Below, one piece after another: positions 19,101 through 29,247 of a stretch of DNA of 64,000 nt. The DNA is from Roseitalea sp. (lineage in GTDB: Bacteria > Pseudomonadota > Alphaproteobacteria > Rhizobiales > Rhizobiaceae). Position 1 is the first letter of the stretch, and each line of letters starts with the position of its first letter. The stretch lies in the NCBI GenBank assembly GCA_017642895.1, contig JAEPON010000005.1:248001-312000 (forward strand), read 5' to 3'. The notes beneath the pieces were generated by a model that was not told the DNA's origin, did not search any database, and worked only from the letters and a program-made list of their open reading frames with translations. The position numbers and the translations under genes are program-made.

Positions 19101-19257
19101 GAAGCTTGAAGGGCTCTGCGCGCACTACAACAATCCCGACAGCGGCTATCCGAGCCGCCTGATGCCGTTCCGGGAGGCAGATTTCGACGGCGATTACGAT
19201 CATCTGGCGCGGGCGCTGGAATGGGCCGACGCGGTGCGGCGCGAAAGCGATGGCTAA
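16108..19257 (+). CDS. addB: double-strand break repair protein AddB
   Basis: 1049 residues. It has an inactivated helicase-like N-terminal half (YVPTRRAARELRSVF) and a C-terminal PD-(D/E)xK nuclease domain with GYADRVDAR and IIDFKTG, as in the alphaproteobacterial AddB class. With AddA it resects DNA ends and loads RecA, replacing RecBCD. The first possible start is TTG at 16108; GTG at 16138 is equally possible and no clear ribosome-binding site decides. The end overlaps addA by 8 nt. Confidence 0.94.
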   Translation: MASPNRNPPAVTETRYVHPNVFTVAPGAPFLPAIADGLLDGRLIDGFAFDGDPMGLARAAIYVPTRRAARELRSVFMDALGQRSILLPRIRPLGEFDEDAAFFAASAGATLSIPPAIEPLERQLALGTLTARWTEAMTDDLHALYGIERVTTPVSTADAFWMAADLAGLIDQLQTEGIPFKAVEEAAGAEVSEWWNVTLAFLQIVKRAWPAHLAEANRLDPADHRNRMIRAEAARLAAAPPDGPVIVAGSTGTIPATAELIATVARLPKGAVVLPGYDTAMDGETRVLLETDDDATPVIGHPQFGMHTLVRAIGIAPDAVDHLGAAEDNAVAARSRWVAAALAPAERTADWAARRASFKDAAFSGTAILHAADERAEALAIACVLRETILDPQATAALVTPDRQLARRVATELARFAIEANDSGGTPFSLTPHGGLLALTLPLAAGEADPAALLALLKHPLARFGAHRSAHRAAVAHLEMLALRGGTGRIRLDTFATFAENALARWADDGRRKPGWFKTIDADAFDQACHLAGRIEAAFAPLCEVGDATRTVPLDEAVRATIWVLEAIARDGDGRFDALYAGESGVALEGLLRRLRDSATSIAFPPDQWPDMMRALTASMAIKPAGGGHPRISIWGTLEARLQTVDLMVLGGLNEGTWPAQTSNDAFLTRSMKTEIGLDPPERRIGLAAHDFQMAMGNRRVLLTRAMRAGGAPAVASRWLQRLETLAGADRTAAMHAAGEHYARLAEMVAAPIIADPVGRPAPQPPLAARPKALSVTEVETLRRDPYAVYARRVLELAPLDPLVRDPDFADRGSLIHKVMEEAARAPIDWPAEPALAMLERLARDVFDAEKLPPEIDAVWWARMHAALPRIVAWEAERQPLIAARHPEARAGPMPIGATGVTLRGYADRVDARRDGLADIIDFKTGAAPSAPQVQALLAPQLPLEAALLERGAFDGADQSAPGDLIYVRLGARGDLVARSVSGGKNDAAAMLAERAWEKLEGLCAHYNNPDSGYPSRLMPFREADFDGDYDHLARALEWADAVRRESDG

Positions 19258-22200
19258 ACCGCTTCCCGACCAAAGGACACGCGCCGACCAGGCCCGCGCG
19301 GCGGACCCGGCCAATTCGGCCTGGGTGTCTGCCAATGCCGGCTCGGGCAAGACCTGGGTCCTGTCGACGCGGGTGATCCGTATCCTCCTGTCGGGGACGG
19401 ACCCGTCCAAGATCCTGTGCCTGACCTACACCAGGGCGGCTGCCGCAGAGATGAAGACCCGTGTCTTCCAGCGGCTCGGCGCCTGGGTGGCGATGGATGA
19501 TGCGGCGCTGGGCGACGAGCTGGCGGCGATCACGGGCGAACGGCCGGGGCCGGAGGCTCTCGCCTTCGCGCGGACCCTGTTTGCCCGCGCGCTGGAAACG
19601 CCCGGCGGGCTGAAAATCCAGACCATCCACGCCTTTTGCGAGTCGCTGCTGCACCGGTTTCCGCTCGAAGCGAACATTGCCGGCCATTTCGAACTGCTGG
19701 ACGCCGAGGCGCAGGCGCTTTTGGTCGCACAGGCGCGGCGCGGGCTTCTGGCCGATGCGGCACAGCGTGGCGAAGCGGGCGCGGCGGTCATGCGGCTTCT
19801 GGCCATTGCCGGGGAAAGCGGCGTCGAAAAACTGCTCGACGAGATCGTCGGCCGACGCATCGCGGTCACCGGTCTGTTGCAGAGGCTGTCACCCGCCGAG
19901 GACCGGCGCGAGGCCTATCGCGTCGCCTTCGGTTTTGCGCCAGACGAGACCGAGGCGGACATTGCCCGCGCAACCTGGCCGCTACCGGGGTTCGACGGTG
20001 CTGATCTGGACCAGCTGGAGGCGGCGGCGGCCCGTGCGCCGAAATCGCCACGCAAGACGCATCTGAAATTCATCGCAAAGCTGCGCGACGCCATGGCCGA
20101 GCCGGACGCCTTGTTGCGCCTCCTCTTGCTGGCCAAGGCATTCCTGAAGGCCGATGGCATGGCGGCCACACACAACATGTTCCCGGCCGACATCAGCGAT
20201 GCCCTGCCCGCGTTCGAAACCGACTTTCTGTCAGCAGCCGACCGGATTGCCGATGCGCGCAACCGATTGGATCTGCTGCGCGAGATCGAGGGCACGCTCG
20301 ACGTTCTGGCCGTCGCCGATGCGCTGATCGGGCGGTACGAGGCGCTCAAGCGCGCACGCGGGCTGCTCGACTTTGAAGACCTGATCGCGCGCACCGCAAC
20401 GCTCCTGATGCGCACCGGCGCTTCGCTGTGGGTGCGCTACAAGCTCGACCAGGGCATCGACCACATCCTTATCGACGAGGCGCAGGACACCAGCCCCGCC
20501 CAGTGGGACGTGATCCGGACGCTGGCCGATGAGTTCTTCGCCGGCGATGCGGCACGAACCGAACGGCGCACCGTGTTCGCCGTCGGCGACGAGAAACAGT
20601 CCATCTATTCGTTCCAAGGGGCCGACCCGGACAGGTTCGCGGGCACGCGCGCCCATTTCGCCGAACGGGCGGGCGAAGCGGATCGCCCCTTCGCGCCGGT
20701 GGAACTGCAGGTCTCGTTCCGCTCGACCGAAGCGGTGTTGGCCGCCGTCGACCATGTCTTCGCGGTGGACGGCAATCGCGCCGGGCTGACGCGCGACGGC
20801 CTGCCGACCGCCCACCGTTCGCTGCGGCAAGGCGAGCCTGGCCGCGTCGAAATCTGGGAACAGGTCGCAAAGCAAAGAAGCGATCCGAGCGAAGACTGGA
20901 CCGCGCCCGTCGATGCGATCGATGAACCGTCCTTGCGCGTCGCCACCCGCATCGCCGAGACCATCAGGGATTGGATCGAAACGGGCGCGGTCCTCGAGGC
21001 GACGGGCCAACCAATCGCCCCGGACGACATTCTGGTTCTCGTCCGATCGCGGGACGGGTTCGTCAACGCGCTTTCGCGCGCGCTCAAGGATCGCGGCGTG
21101 CCCGTCGCCGGTGCCGACCGGCTGACGCTGACCGGCCATATCGCGGTGCTGGACCTGATCGCGCTCGGCCGCGTGATGCTGAACCGGGCCGACGATCTGT
21201 CCCTGGCCGCGCTGCTCAAGAGCCCGCTGTTCGGATGCGCCGACGATGATCTGTTCGCCCTCGCCCATGGCCGTGAGGGCGCCACGCTCTGGTCGCGACT
21301 GGTGGAGGCCGGGCGCGATGATGCCGCCCATGCGGCCATTGCCGAACAGCTTGCCGACTGGGCGAACAAGGCGTTGCACTGGCCGTTGCATGAATTTTAC
21401 GCCCATGTGCTGTCGGTCTGTTCGGGGCGGGAAAAGCTGATCGGCAGGCTGGGTCCCGAAACCGCCGACGTGCTGGATGAATTCATGGCACTGACGCTGG
21501 CCGCCGAACGCACCGGCCCGCCGGCGCTGGAGACATTCCTGAACACGCTCGATCTCTACGCGCCGGAGATCAAGCGCGAGATGGACCAGGCGAAGGGTGA
21601 GGTCCGGATCATGACGGTGCACGGCGCCAAGGGGCTGGAGGCGCCGATCGTCTTTCTGGTCGATCGCGGCAGCGCGCCGTTCGACACGCGTCAGGCGCCG
21701 GCGCTTCTGCCAGTGGACCTACCAGGGGAAACGGGTTCGGAGAGCGACGCTCTTTTGTGGCGCGGCATGCCTGATGCGCGCTCGGATGTTCACGCCGCTT
21801 CGCTCGAACGGCTCGAACGGGCCGCGCAGAACGAATATCGTCGGCTTTTGTATGTCGGCATGACGCGCGCCGCCGACCGGCTGATCATCGCCGGCTATCG
21901 CGGCATCCATGTGCCGTCCGGGCTGACGTGGCACGGCATGGCGTTGTCGGCGCTGGAGCCGCATTGCGACATGATCGAGACCGGTGACGGGCCGGTCTGG
22001 CAGTTTCCGACGGGGCTCGGCGCGGTGCCAACCGCCGCCAGGGCCGCACGCAATGAGCGAGAACGCCCGTTTTCCTTGCCGAAAGGCTTTGTCGGTCCGG
22101 CAGCCGCCGAACCGCCGGCGGCGCGGCCGCTCGTGCCGTCGGGCGCATCGGGTCTTGCCATTGCGCCGGAGGCGGCAGATGCCGTGGAAACGGGCAGCGT

Positions 22201-22759
22201 GTCGCTGCTGGACGACGGCGGCGGAACGCCGGGCGGATCGGCGGCGCGGCGCGGCACGCTGATCCACACGCTTTTGCAGATGCTGCCGGCGATCGAGCCT
22301 GACGATCGGCACCAACGGGCGCGGCAATGGTGCGCGATGACCGCGCCCGGGATGGAAACGGGCGAGGTCGATGCGTTGCTCGCCCAGGTGTTTGGCGTGC
22401 TCGACGATCCGCGCCATGCGGCGCTGTTCACGCCGGCATCGATCGCGGAAGTGTCGGTGATGGGCACGCTCGATCTCGGCGGCGAAGAGCGGGCCGTCTC
22501 GGGCGTGATCGACCGGCTGGCGGTAGCCGGCGATGCAGTGCTGATCGTCGATTACAAGACCGGCCGCCATGTGCCGGAAACGCCCGACGCGATCTCCGAA
22601 GCGCATGCGCGGCAGATGGCACTCTACAAGGCGCTCGTCGCACCGCTCTATCCGGGCAAGACGGTGCGCGCGCTTTTGCTGTTAACGGCAGGGCCGGCGA
22701 TGATCGAAATCCCCGACGAGAGGCTGGCATCCGCTCTGGCCGGTCTCGCACAATCGTGA
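19250..22759 (+). CDS. addA: double-strand break repair helicase-nuclease AddA
   Basis: 1169 residues of the UvrD/Rep superfamily-1 helicases. Walker A is SANAGSGKT near residue 25, followed by [11 protein letters not shown], the [11 protein letters not shown] box [16 protein letters not shown], the [13 protein letters not shown] motif and LLYVGMTRA. The C-terminal nuclease shows VIDRLA and [11 protein letters not shown] with the catalytic D-x-K. It is the motor and second nuclease of the AddAB end-resection enzyme. The start overlaps addB, indicating coupled translation. Confidence 0.96.
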   Translation: MAKPLPDQRTRADQARAADPANSAWVSANAGSGKTWVLSTRVIRILLSGTDPSKILCLTYTRAAAAEMKTRVFQRLGAWVAMDDAALGDELAAITGERPGPEALAFARTLFARALETPGGLKIQTIHAFCESLLHRFPLEANIAGHFELLDAEAQALLVAQARRGLLADAAQRGEAGAAVMRLLAIAGESGVEKLLDEIVGRRIAVTGLLQRLSPAEDRREAYRVAFGFAPDETEADIARATWPLPGFDGADLDQLEAAAARAPKSPRKTHLKFIAKLRDAMAEPDALLRLLLLAKAFLKADGMAATHNMFPADISDALPAFETDFLSAADRIADARNRLDLLREIEGTLDVLAVADALIGRYEALKRARGLLDFEDLIARTATLLMRTGASLWVRYKLDQGIDHILIDEAQDTSPAQWDVIRTLADEFFAGDAARTERRTVFAVGDEKQSIYSFQGADPDRFAGTRAHFAERAGEADRPFAPVELQVSFRSTEAVLAAVDHVFAVDGNRAGLTRDGLPTAHRSLRQGEPGRVEIWEQVAKQRSDPSEDWTAPVDAIDEPSLRVATRIAETIRDWIETGAVLEATGQPIAPDDILVLVRSRDGFVNALSRALKDRGVPVAGADRLTLTGHIAVLDLIALGRVMLNRADDLSLAALLKSPLFGCADDDLFALAHGREGATLWSRLVEAGRDDAAHAAIAEQLADWANKALHWPLHEFYAHVLSVCSGREKLIGRLGPETADVLDEFMALTLAAERTGPPALETFLNTLDLYAPEIKREMDQAKGEVRIMTVHGAKGLEAPIVFLVDRGSAPFDTRQAPALLPVDLPGETGSESDALLWRGMPDARSDVHAASLERLERAAQNEYRRLLYVGMTRAADRLIIAGYRGIHVPSGLTWHGMALSALEPHCDMIETGDGPVWQFPTGLGAVPTAARAARNERERPFSLPKGFVGPAAAEPPAARPLVPSGASGLAIAPEAADAVETGSVSLLDDGGGTPGGSAARRGTLIHTLLQMLPAIEPDDRHQRARQWCAMTAPGMETGEVDALLAQVFGVLDDPRHAALFTPASIAEVSVMGTLDLGGEERAVSGVIDRLAVAGDAVLIVDYKTGRHVPETPDAISEAHARQMALYKALVAPLYPGKTVRALLLLTAGPAMIEIPDERLASALAGLAQS

Positions 22760-22798
22760 GAATCGGCCTATAGGTACGGGCTTGAACATGCGTCCGAT

Positions 22799-22818
22799 CC
22801 GGCCCACATGCGGGCCGG
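22799..22818 (+). promoter_or_regulatory. hairpin in the addA-trxA gap
   Basis: CCGGCCC and GGGCCGG form a perfect 7-bp stem with a 6-nt loop, 21 nt upstream of the trxA start. No T-run follows, so it is more likely a leader structure or processing point between addA and trxA than a terminator. Confidence 0.3.
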
Positions 22819-22838
22819 GACATCAAAAGGAGGCCGTC

Positions 22839-23162
22839 ATGGCGACCGTGAAGATCGATACCAACAATTTCGAGGCCGACGTGCTTGGCGCCGACGAACC
22901 GGTGGTCGTGGATTTCTGGGCGGAATGGTGCGGCCCGTGCAAGATGATTGCGCCGGCGCTGGAGGAACTGTCGGGCGAACTGGACGGTCAGGTGAAAATC
23001 GCCAAGGTCAACATTGACGAGAACCCGCAGATCGCGGCGCAGTACGGCATCCGCTCGATCCCGACGCTCTACATGTTCAAGGGCGGCGAAGTGGTCGACC
23101 AGATGGTCGGTGCCGTGCCCAAGGGCAAATTGTCGGATTGGATGAAGGGCGCGGTCGCCTGA
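22839..23162 (+). CDS. trxA: thioredoxin
   Basis: 107 residues, the standard size of thioredoxin 1. The redox-active WCGPC places the cysteines at residues 31 and 34. [11 protein letters not shown] with its cis-proline completes the active site. It is a general cytoplasmic disulfide reductase. AAAAGGAGG precedes the ATG at 22839 at ideal spacing, and a longer in-frame start at 22782 is unnecessary. Position after addA is common in this order. Confidence 0.97.
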   Translation: MATVKIDTNNFEADVLGADEPVVVDFWAEWCGPCKMIAPALEELSGELDGQVKIAKVNIDENPQIAAQYGIRSIPTLYMFKGGEVVDQMVGAVPKGKLSDWMKGAVA

Positions 23163-23185
23163 GACAGGCTGTGCACATTTTCGTT

Positions 23186-23213
23186 AAAACCCGGCCCCTG
23201 CGCCGGGTTTTTT
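23186..23213. terminator. shared trxA/folC terminator
   Basis: AAACCCGGC and GCCGGGTTT form a perfect 9-bp stem around a 6-nt loop, with A residues on the left and T residues on the right. It can therefore end transcription of trxA on the plus strand and of the convergent folC operon on the minus strand. Confidence 0.88.
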
Positions 23214-23220
23214 CATTTGA

Positions 23221-24585
23221 TCACCGCGGCGGCGTGCGGTTCTCGCGCAACACGTTGCCGGCCAGATAGAGCGACCCGCATATCAGGATGCGCGGCGGGC
23301 GCTCGAGCCCGTTCCAGCTTTCCGCAAGCAGGCCGAGCGCGGCGGATACGCTTTCCATCGGCTCGGCCGACAGGCCGGCTTCGAGCGCCTGGTCGGCGAG
23401 AAAGCCCGGGTCAACACCGGCATCGCTGTCCGGCACGGGGACCGTGAAGACGTGCCGGACCAGGCCGGCAAACACGCGGAAATAGCCAAGCGCGTCCTTG
23501 GTGTTGAGCATGCCCGCGATCATGAAGAGCGGCCGCTCCACCTGTTCCTCGCGCGCGGCAAGGTGCTCGGCGGCCATCGTCGCTCCGTCGGGATTGTGCC
23601 CGCCATCGAGCCAGATCTCGGCGCCCTTGGGCGCCTGGGCCACCAAGTCGCCCTCGGTCAGCCGTTGCAGCCGCGCCGGCCAGTCGACCGTCTGCATCGC
23701 CTGCTCGGCCGCCGCCTCGGTCAGCGCAAACCCGCCGGCGCGTAGCGCGGCGATGGCCGCCGCCGCATTGGAAAGCTGATGCCGGCCGGGCAATGCGGGC
23801 AGAGGCAGATCGAGCAGACCGTCCGTGTCCTGATAAACGAGCCGGCCATGCTCCTCGAAGGCGATGAAATGCTCGCCGTAAATGTGCGCGTCGCAGCCCA
23901 GCGCCTCGGCGCGTGTGACCAGTTCGTCGCGCGCCTCTGAATGGGGCTGAGAGCCGATCACCACCGGTGCGCCCGGCTTCATGATGCCGGCCTTTTCGCC
24001 CGCAATCAGTTCGATCGTGTCACCGAGATAGGCCTGATGGTCGAGCCCGATCGGCATGATGACGCTGACCGCCGGCCGGTCGATGACGTTGGTCGCGTCC
24101 GCCCGGCCGCCAAGACCCACCTCGACGATCGCCGCGTCGGCCTCGTGTTCGCTGAACAGGACGAACATCACCGCCGTCAGGATCTCGAAGACGGTGATCT
24201 TGCGGCCCTCATTGGCATCGGCGACGCGGCGTACCGCGTCGGCCAGAACCGCATCGTCGGCAAGCGCGCCGGCAAGGCGAAAGCGTTCGTGCCAGCGTAC
24301 AAGGTGCGGCGACACGTGCATGTGCGTGTCGTGGCCGGCGGCCTCCAGCAGCGCACGGCAGAACGCGGCGCACGAGCCCTTGCCGTTGGTGCCGGCAACA
24401 TGGATGACCGACGGCAGCCTGGTGTGCGGGTTGCCGAGCGCACCGAGGAGACGGCGAATGCGGCCGAGCGACAGGTCGAACCCCTTGGGGTGCAGCGCCA
24501 TCAGCGCCTCGATGGCGCGCGTGGCGTCGTCCGATGAAACAAGGTCCGTGCCCGGCTCGGCGGGCGGATGGTGATCGCTTGCCAT
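23221..24585 (-). CDS. folC: bifunctional folylpolyglutamate/dihydrofolate synthase
   Basis: 454 residues of the Mur-ligase superfamily. It has the P-loop VAGTNGKGSCAAF near residue 63, the conserved HVSPHLVRWHERF and the switch region LGGRADATNVID. FolC adds glutamate to dihydropteroate and folates. It is the last gene of the minus-strand trpF-trpB-arsC-trpA-accD-folC run, 12 nt after accD; accD-folC adjacency is widespread in bacteria. Confidence 0.95.
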   Translation of the reverse strand: MASDHHPPAEPGTDLVSSDDATRAIEALMALHPKGFDLSLGRIRRLLGALGNPHTRLPSVIHVAGTNGKGSCAAFCRALLEAAGHDTHMHVSPHLVRWHERFRLAGALADDAVLADAVRRVADANEGRKITVFEILTAVMFVLFSEHEADAAIVEVGLGGRADATNVIDRPAVSVIMPIGLDHQAYLGDTIELIAGEKAGIMKPGAPVVIGSQPHSEARDELVTRAEALGCDAHIYGEHFIAFEEHGRLVYQDTDGLLDLPLPALPGRHQLSNAAAAIAALRAGGFALTEAAAEQAMQTVDWPARLQRLTEGDLVAQAPKGAEIWLDGGHNPDGATMAAEHLAAREEQVERPLFMIAGMLNTKDALGYFRVFAGLVRHVFTVPVPDSDAGVDPGFLADQALEAGLSAEPMESVSAALGLLAESWNGLERPPRILICGSLYLAGNVLRENRTPPR

Positions 24586-24597
24586 GGCCCTGCCCTG

Positions 24598-25617
24598 TCA
24601 GAAGCTGGGCGAGGGCTTTTGAGTGGTGGTCTCGGCCGGTTCGAGCACTTCTGTCTCGACCGCGCCCGTGGCCGCCACCGCATCTTCGGGTTCGGCGACC
24701 GGCACCGTATCGACCGTGCCGGTTTCGTCCATGATCGCGGCCTGGTCCACGGTTTCCGCAGCCTGCACGTCCTGTCTGGTCAGGATGCGGAGCAGGCGGG
24801 CGATGGTCGGTCTCAGTTCCGTGCGCGGCACCACCATGTCGACCATGCCGTGATCGAGCAGATATTCGGCGCGCTGGAAGCCCTCGGGCAGCTTCTCGCG
24901 GATCGTCTGTTCGATGACCCGCGCGCCGGCGAAGCCGATCACCGCACCTGGTTCGGCGATGTGGATGTCGCCGAGCATCGCATAGGAGGCCGAGACGCCG
25001 CCCGTCGTCGGATTGGTCAGGACGACGATATAGGGCAGGCCCGCCTCTTTGAGCATTTCGACAGCGACCGTCGTACGCGGAAGCTGCATCAGGGACAGGA
25101 TGCCCTCCTGCATGCGGGCGCCGCCTGACGCGGCGAACAGCACCAGCGGGCACTTCTTCTCGATGGCGGTCTCAAAGCCGCGAATGATCGCTTCGCCGGC
25201 GGCCATGCCGAGCGAGCCGCCCATGAAGGTGAAATCGTGTACCGTGGTGACGATCTCCATGCCTTCGAGCCGGCCTGTGGCGTTGATGATGGAATCCTCA
25301 AGGCCGGTCTTCAGCCGGTTCTCGCGCAGCCGGTCGGCATATTTCTTCTGGTCGCGGAAACGCAGCGGATCCTGCGCCACTTCCGGGTTGGCGATTTCGT
25401 GAAAGGCGCCATCATCGTAGAAGTGCGACAGCCGTTCGCGGGCGGCGATCTTCATGTGGTGGCCGGAGGCCGGGATCACCCACTGGTTTTCCTCGACATC
25501 GGCGTGAAAGACCATTTCGCCTGTCTCGGGGCACTTGATCCAGAGGTTTTCCGGCGTCTCGCGCCGCCCCAGCATGGAGTTGAGACGCGGGCGGACGTAA
25601 TTGGTGATCCAGTTCAT
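24598..25617 (-). CDS. accD: acetyl-CoA carboxylase carboxyltransferase subunit beta
   Basis: 339 residues. The carboxyltransferase core is complete, with [22 protein letters not shown] and [15 protein letters not shown]. The N-terminal zinc ribbon, four cysteines in most AccD, is reduced to one: Cys29 in [10 protein letters not shown], with the later pair replaced by IPASGHHM. I recall the same change in rhizobial AccD proteins, so it looks like a lineage trait rather than an error. With AccA it forms malonyl-CoA for fatty-acid synthesis. The C-terminal 50 residues are an acidic Ala/Thr/Glu-rich tail of no clear function. Confidence 0.96.
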   Translation of the reverse strand: MNWITNYVRPRLNSMLGRRETPENLWIKCPETGEMVFHADVEENQWVIPASGHHMKIAARERLSHFYDDGAFHEIANPEVAQDPLRFRDQKKYADRLRENRLKTGLEDSIINATGRLEGMEIVTTVHDFTFMGGSLGMAAGEAIIRGFETAIEKKCPLVLFAASGGARMQEGILSLMQLPRTTVAVEMLKEAGLPYIVVLTNPTTGGVSASYAMLGDIHIAEPGAVIGFAGARVIEQTIREKLPEGFQRAEYLLDHGMVDMVVPRTELRPTIARLLRILTRQDVQAAETVDQAAIMDETGTVDTVPVAEPEDAVAATGAVETEVLEPAETTTQKPSPSF

Positions 25618-25650
25618 GACCGATTCCCGTTTTGGGCCAATGTGGACCGG

Positions 25651-26490
25651 CTATTCGGCGGCTTCAAGGCGTGCGGACCGGACCCCGGCGGCAAGGCCAC
25701 CCACCAGCGTCGTGACCGCGGCGACCGTGTCGGCGGTCGCGCCGCCCTCGCCATCGAGCGAATTGACGATCGCCTGGACGATCGCCGTGCCGACCACGAC
25801 GCCATCAGCATCGCGGCCGATCAGCCGGGCCTGTTCGGCGGTCTTGACGCCGAAGCCGACGCAGACCGGCAGCGGTGTGTGCCCCTTGATGCGGTTGACC
25901 GCCTCGCCGACCGCGCCGGTGTCGGCGATGGCCGATCCCGTGATGCCGGTCATCGAGACGTAATAGACAAAGCCGGACGTGTTGGCGAGCACCGCAGGCA
26001 GCCGCTTGTCGTCGGTCGTCGGCGTTGCCAGGCGGATGAAGCTGATGCCGGCCTTGAGCGCCGGGATGCACAGTTCGTCATCCATTTCAGGCGGCAGATC
26101 GACAATGATCAGCCCGTCGATCCCGGCAGAATTCGCATCGCCCAAAAACCGATCGACGCCGTAAATGTAGACCGGGTTGTAATAGCCCATCAGCACAATG
26201 GGGGTGTCCGTGTCGGTCTCGCGGAAGGCCCTGGCCATTTCCAGCGTGCGGGCCAGCGTCTGGCCGGCCTTGAGCGCGCGCTGCCCGGCCATCTGGATCG
26301 CCGGCCCATCGGCCATCGGATCGGAAAAGGGCATGCCCAGTTCAATGATGTCGGCGCCCGCTTCGGGCAGCGCCTTCATGATCGACAGGGATGTGTCGAA
26401 ATCGGGATCGCCGCCCATGATGTAGGTGACGAGCGCCGGGCGGCCTTCATCGGCCAGGCGCGCAAAGAGCGTGTCGAAACGGTTGGTCAT
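25651..26490 (-). CDS. trpA: tryptophan synthase alpha chain
   Basis: 279 residues, a TIM barrel with the catalytic Glu in [15 protein letters not shown] and the second catalytic Asp in [11 protein letters not shown]. It cleaves indole-3-glycerol phosphate to indole, which is channelled to TrpB. Its ATG overlaps the arsC stop by 4 nt (ATGA). A gene is thus inserted between trpB and trpA, which are usually adjacent. Confidence 0.97.
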   Translation of the reverse strand: MTNRFDTLFARLADEGRPALVTYIMGGDPDFDTSLSIMKALPEAGADIIELGMPFSDPMADGPAIQMAGQRALKAGQTLARTLEMARAFRETDTDTPIVLMGYYNPVYIYGVDRFLGDANSAGIDGLIIVDLPPEMDDELCIPALKAGISFIRLATPTTDDKRLPAVLANTSGFVYYVSMTGITGSAIADTGAVGEAVNRIKGHTPLPVCVGFGVKTAEQARLIGRDADGVVVGTAIVQAIVNSLDGEGGATADTVAAVTTLVGGLAAGVRSARLEAAE

Positions 26491-26906
26491 GCGTTTGGCC
26501 CGGATTTGCCGACGATCTCGCCGTCTTCCTTGGTGAAGCCGCCGACCTTGCCTGCGTTCGGCAGCACCTCCAGCACCTTTTCGGACGGGCGCGACAGCAC
26601 CGTTCCGAGCGGCGTGACGACGACCGGCCGGTTCATCAGGATCGGATGTTCGACCATGAAATCGACAAGCTGGTCATCGGTCCATTTGGGATCATCGAGG
26701 CCCAGTTCCTCATAGGGCGTGCCCTTCCTGCGGAGGATTTCGCGCACGGTCAGGCCCGTGGCCGCGATCAGCTCGATCAGCCTGTCGCGGCCCGGCGGTG
26801 TCTTCAGGTACTCGATCACCTCGGGCTCTTCGCCGGATGCACGGATCATCGCAAGCGTATTGCGAGAGGTGCCGCAGTTCGGATTGTGATAGATGGTGAT
26901 GGCCAT
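26487..26906 (-). CDS. arsC: arsenate reductase (glutaredoxin-type) within the trp operon
   Basis: 139 residues. The N-terminal NPNCGTSRN places the redox Cys at residue 12. The middle shows [12 protein letters not shown] and the end [10 protein letters not shown], all typical of glutaredoxin-dependent ArsC rather than Spx or YffB, which are shorter. It would reduce arsenate to arsenite. It starts 2 nt after the trpB stop and overlaps trpA, so it is translated as part of the tryptophan operon. No arsB, acr3 or arsR lies nearby, so a role outside arsenic resistance is possible. Confidence 0.9.
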   Translation of the reverse strand: MAITIYHNPNCGTSRNTLAMIRASGEEPEVIEYLKTPPGRDRLIELIAATGLTVREILRRKGTPYEELGLDDPKWTDDQLVDFMVEHPILMNRPVVVTPLGTVLSRPSEKVLEVLPNAGKVGGFTKEDGEIVGKSGPNA

Positions 26907-26908
26907 GG

Positions 26909-28129
<1,221 letters not shown>

Positions 28130-28131
28130 CG

Positions 28132-28809
28132 TCAAACTCCCAAAGCGGCGGTCTTCCGCTGTTCGCACGCATCGGCGACCGCCAGAAAAAATGCCTCGAT
28201 CAGGGCGGTGTCCTTGATGCCCGGCGCGCTTTCAACGCCTGAGGACACGTCGATCCCGGGAGGGTTGGCGATCCCCAGCGCCTCGCCGACATTGCCCGCA
28301 TCGAGCCCGCCGGACAGCATATAGTCCGTATCGGCATCGAGCGAAGCCAAAAGCGACCAGTCGAAGCTGACGCCATTGCCGCCGGGCAGGTCCGATCCCG
28401 TCGGCGGTTTGGCATCGAGCAGGAAGCGGTCGGCAATGCCGCGACAGGCGTCCAGCTTCTTCAGGTCATCGCGGCGGGCAATGGCGAACGCCTTCATCAC
28501 CGGCAGGCCGTGGCGCGCCTTGATCGCGGCGATCCGCTGCGGGCTTTCGCGTCCATGCAGTTGCAGCATGTCCGGCCGGACCATCCGCACGATCGTATCA
28601 AGTGTGTCGTCATCGGCATCGACGGTCACCGCGACCGCCGCCACACCGGTCGCCCGGGCTCGTGCGGCCAGCGGTGCTGCTTCCTCCGGCGTGACGTTGC
28701 GCGGCGACTTTTCAAAGAAGATAAAGCCGGCATGGCTTGCACCGCCGGCGATTGCTGCGCCCAGCGTTTCCGGCGTCGAAAGACCGCAGATTTTTATGTC
28801 CAGGCTCAT
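28132..28809 (-). CDS. trpF: phosphoribosylanthranilate isomerase
   Basis: 225 residues, TIM barrel with the catalytic Cys in KICGLST and the phosphate-binding [11 protein letters not shown] near the end. It carries out the third step of tryptophan synthesis and is the first gene of the minus-strand operon. The ATG at 28809 and a GTG at 28815 are both possible, and I use the ATG. It is divergent from the RiPP precursor gene across 150 bp. Confidence 0.95.
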   Translation of the reverse strand: MSLDIKICGLSTPETLGAAIAGGASHAGFIFFEKSPRNVTPEEAAPLAARARATGVAAVAVTVDADDDTLDTIVRMVRPDMLQLHGRESPQRIAAIKARHGLPVMKAFAIARRDDLKKLDACRGIADRFLLDAKPPTGSDLPGGNGVSFDWSLLASLDADTDYMLSGGLDAGNVGEALGIANPPGIDVSSGVESAPGIKDTALIEAFFLAVADACEQRKTAALGV

Positions 28810-28901
28810 CGCCACCGCTTAGCGCGGGCACGGGTGCGAGTCGAGGGGCGCAAAGGCCGGGGGGCCAGCTTCGTCCCTGCATTACAGTTCTGTCCGGTCT
28901 G

Positions 28902-28930
28902 TTGACTCAACTTGATGTTTGCATCAGGCT
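28902..28930 (+). promoter_or_regulatory. possible promoter/operator of the RiPP cassette
   Basis: TTGACT at 28902-28907 is a fair -35 box, although the sequence 17 bp downstream (CAGGCT) is a poor -10. Overlapping it is the inverted repeat TGATG-N4-CATCA at 28913-28926. Together they could form a regulated promoter for the peptide gene that starts at 28960. No regulator is encoded nearby. Confidence 0.3.
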
Positions 28931-28959
28931 GGCCAAGTTCATTTTGGGAGTAATTCTTT

Positions 28960-29235
28960 ATGGCCAAGAAAGAGATTCGCGCCGCCAAGTTGATTGGCAC
29001 AAAGCGTTACGCAAAGCTCAAAGAGCGCTATGATGAGTTTGTCGGTCAGGCGATTGTCGATAAACTCGTTGAACCGGACATGTTGTCGAGCTTCCCGCCG
29101 CTGGGCCTGCACGCGAAGGGGCCGGACTACGAGCAGGACGGCGGTGACTATGAACAGTCGACCGGCGGCGAGCACACCCAGACCGGCGGCGGCAGCTACA
29201 AGCAGTCCGTGCCGGAATCGCTGACCATGCGCTGA
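28960..29235 (+). CDS. putative cyclophane-type RiPP precursor with four aromatic-x-Gln repeats
   Basis: 91 residues, no signal peptide. Residues 1 to about 50 are a charged, probably helical leader (KKEIRAAKLIGTKRYAKLK), rich in Lys. The C-terminal part is a glycine-spaced repeat: Tyr57-Glu-Gln, Tyr64-Glu-Gln, His72-Thr-Gln and Tyr80-Lys-Gln, separated by GG, GG and GGG at 7, 8 and 8 residues. Radical SAM cyclophane synthases join the ring of an aromatic residue to the beta carbon two residues later, so each unit is a possible crosslink. GGGAG precedes the ATG by nine nt. Its codon use, especially in the leader, is less GC-rich than its neighbours. No family name is assigned; the precursor role is inferred from the adjacent maturase. 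Confidence 0.8.
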   Translation: MAKKEIRAAKLIGTKRYAKLKERYDEFVGQAIVDKLVEPDMLSSFPPLGLHAKGPDYEQDGGDYEQSTGGEHTQTGGGSYKQSVPESLTMR

Positions 29236-29247
29236 ACCGGATCGGCC

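Noticed and set aside
29128..29205. Tandem DNA repeat or CRISPR-like array in the peptide gene
   Set aside because: The periodicity is at the protein level; the codons of the four units differ, so it is not a DNA repeat array.
28960..29235. Naming the peptide GrrA, FxsA or XyeA
   Set aside because: The maturase resembles that wider group, but the peptide's aromatic-x-Gln units do not match a signature I can recall for any of these families.
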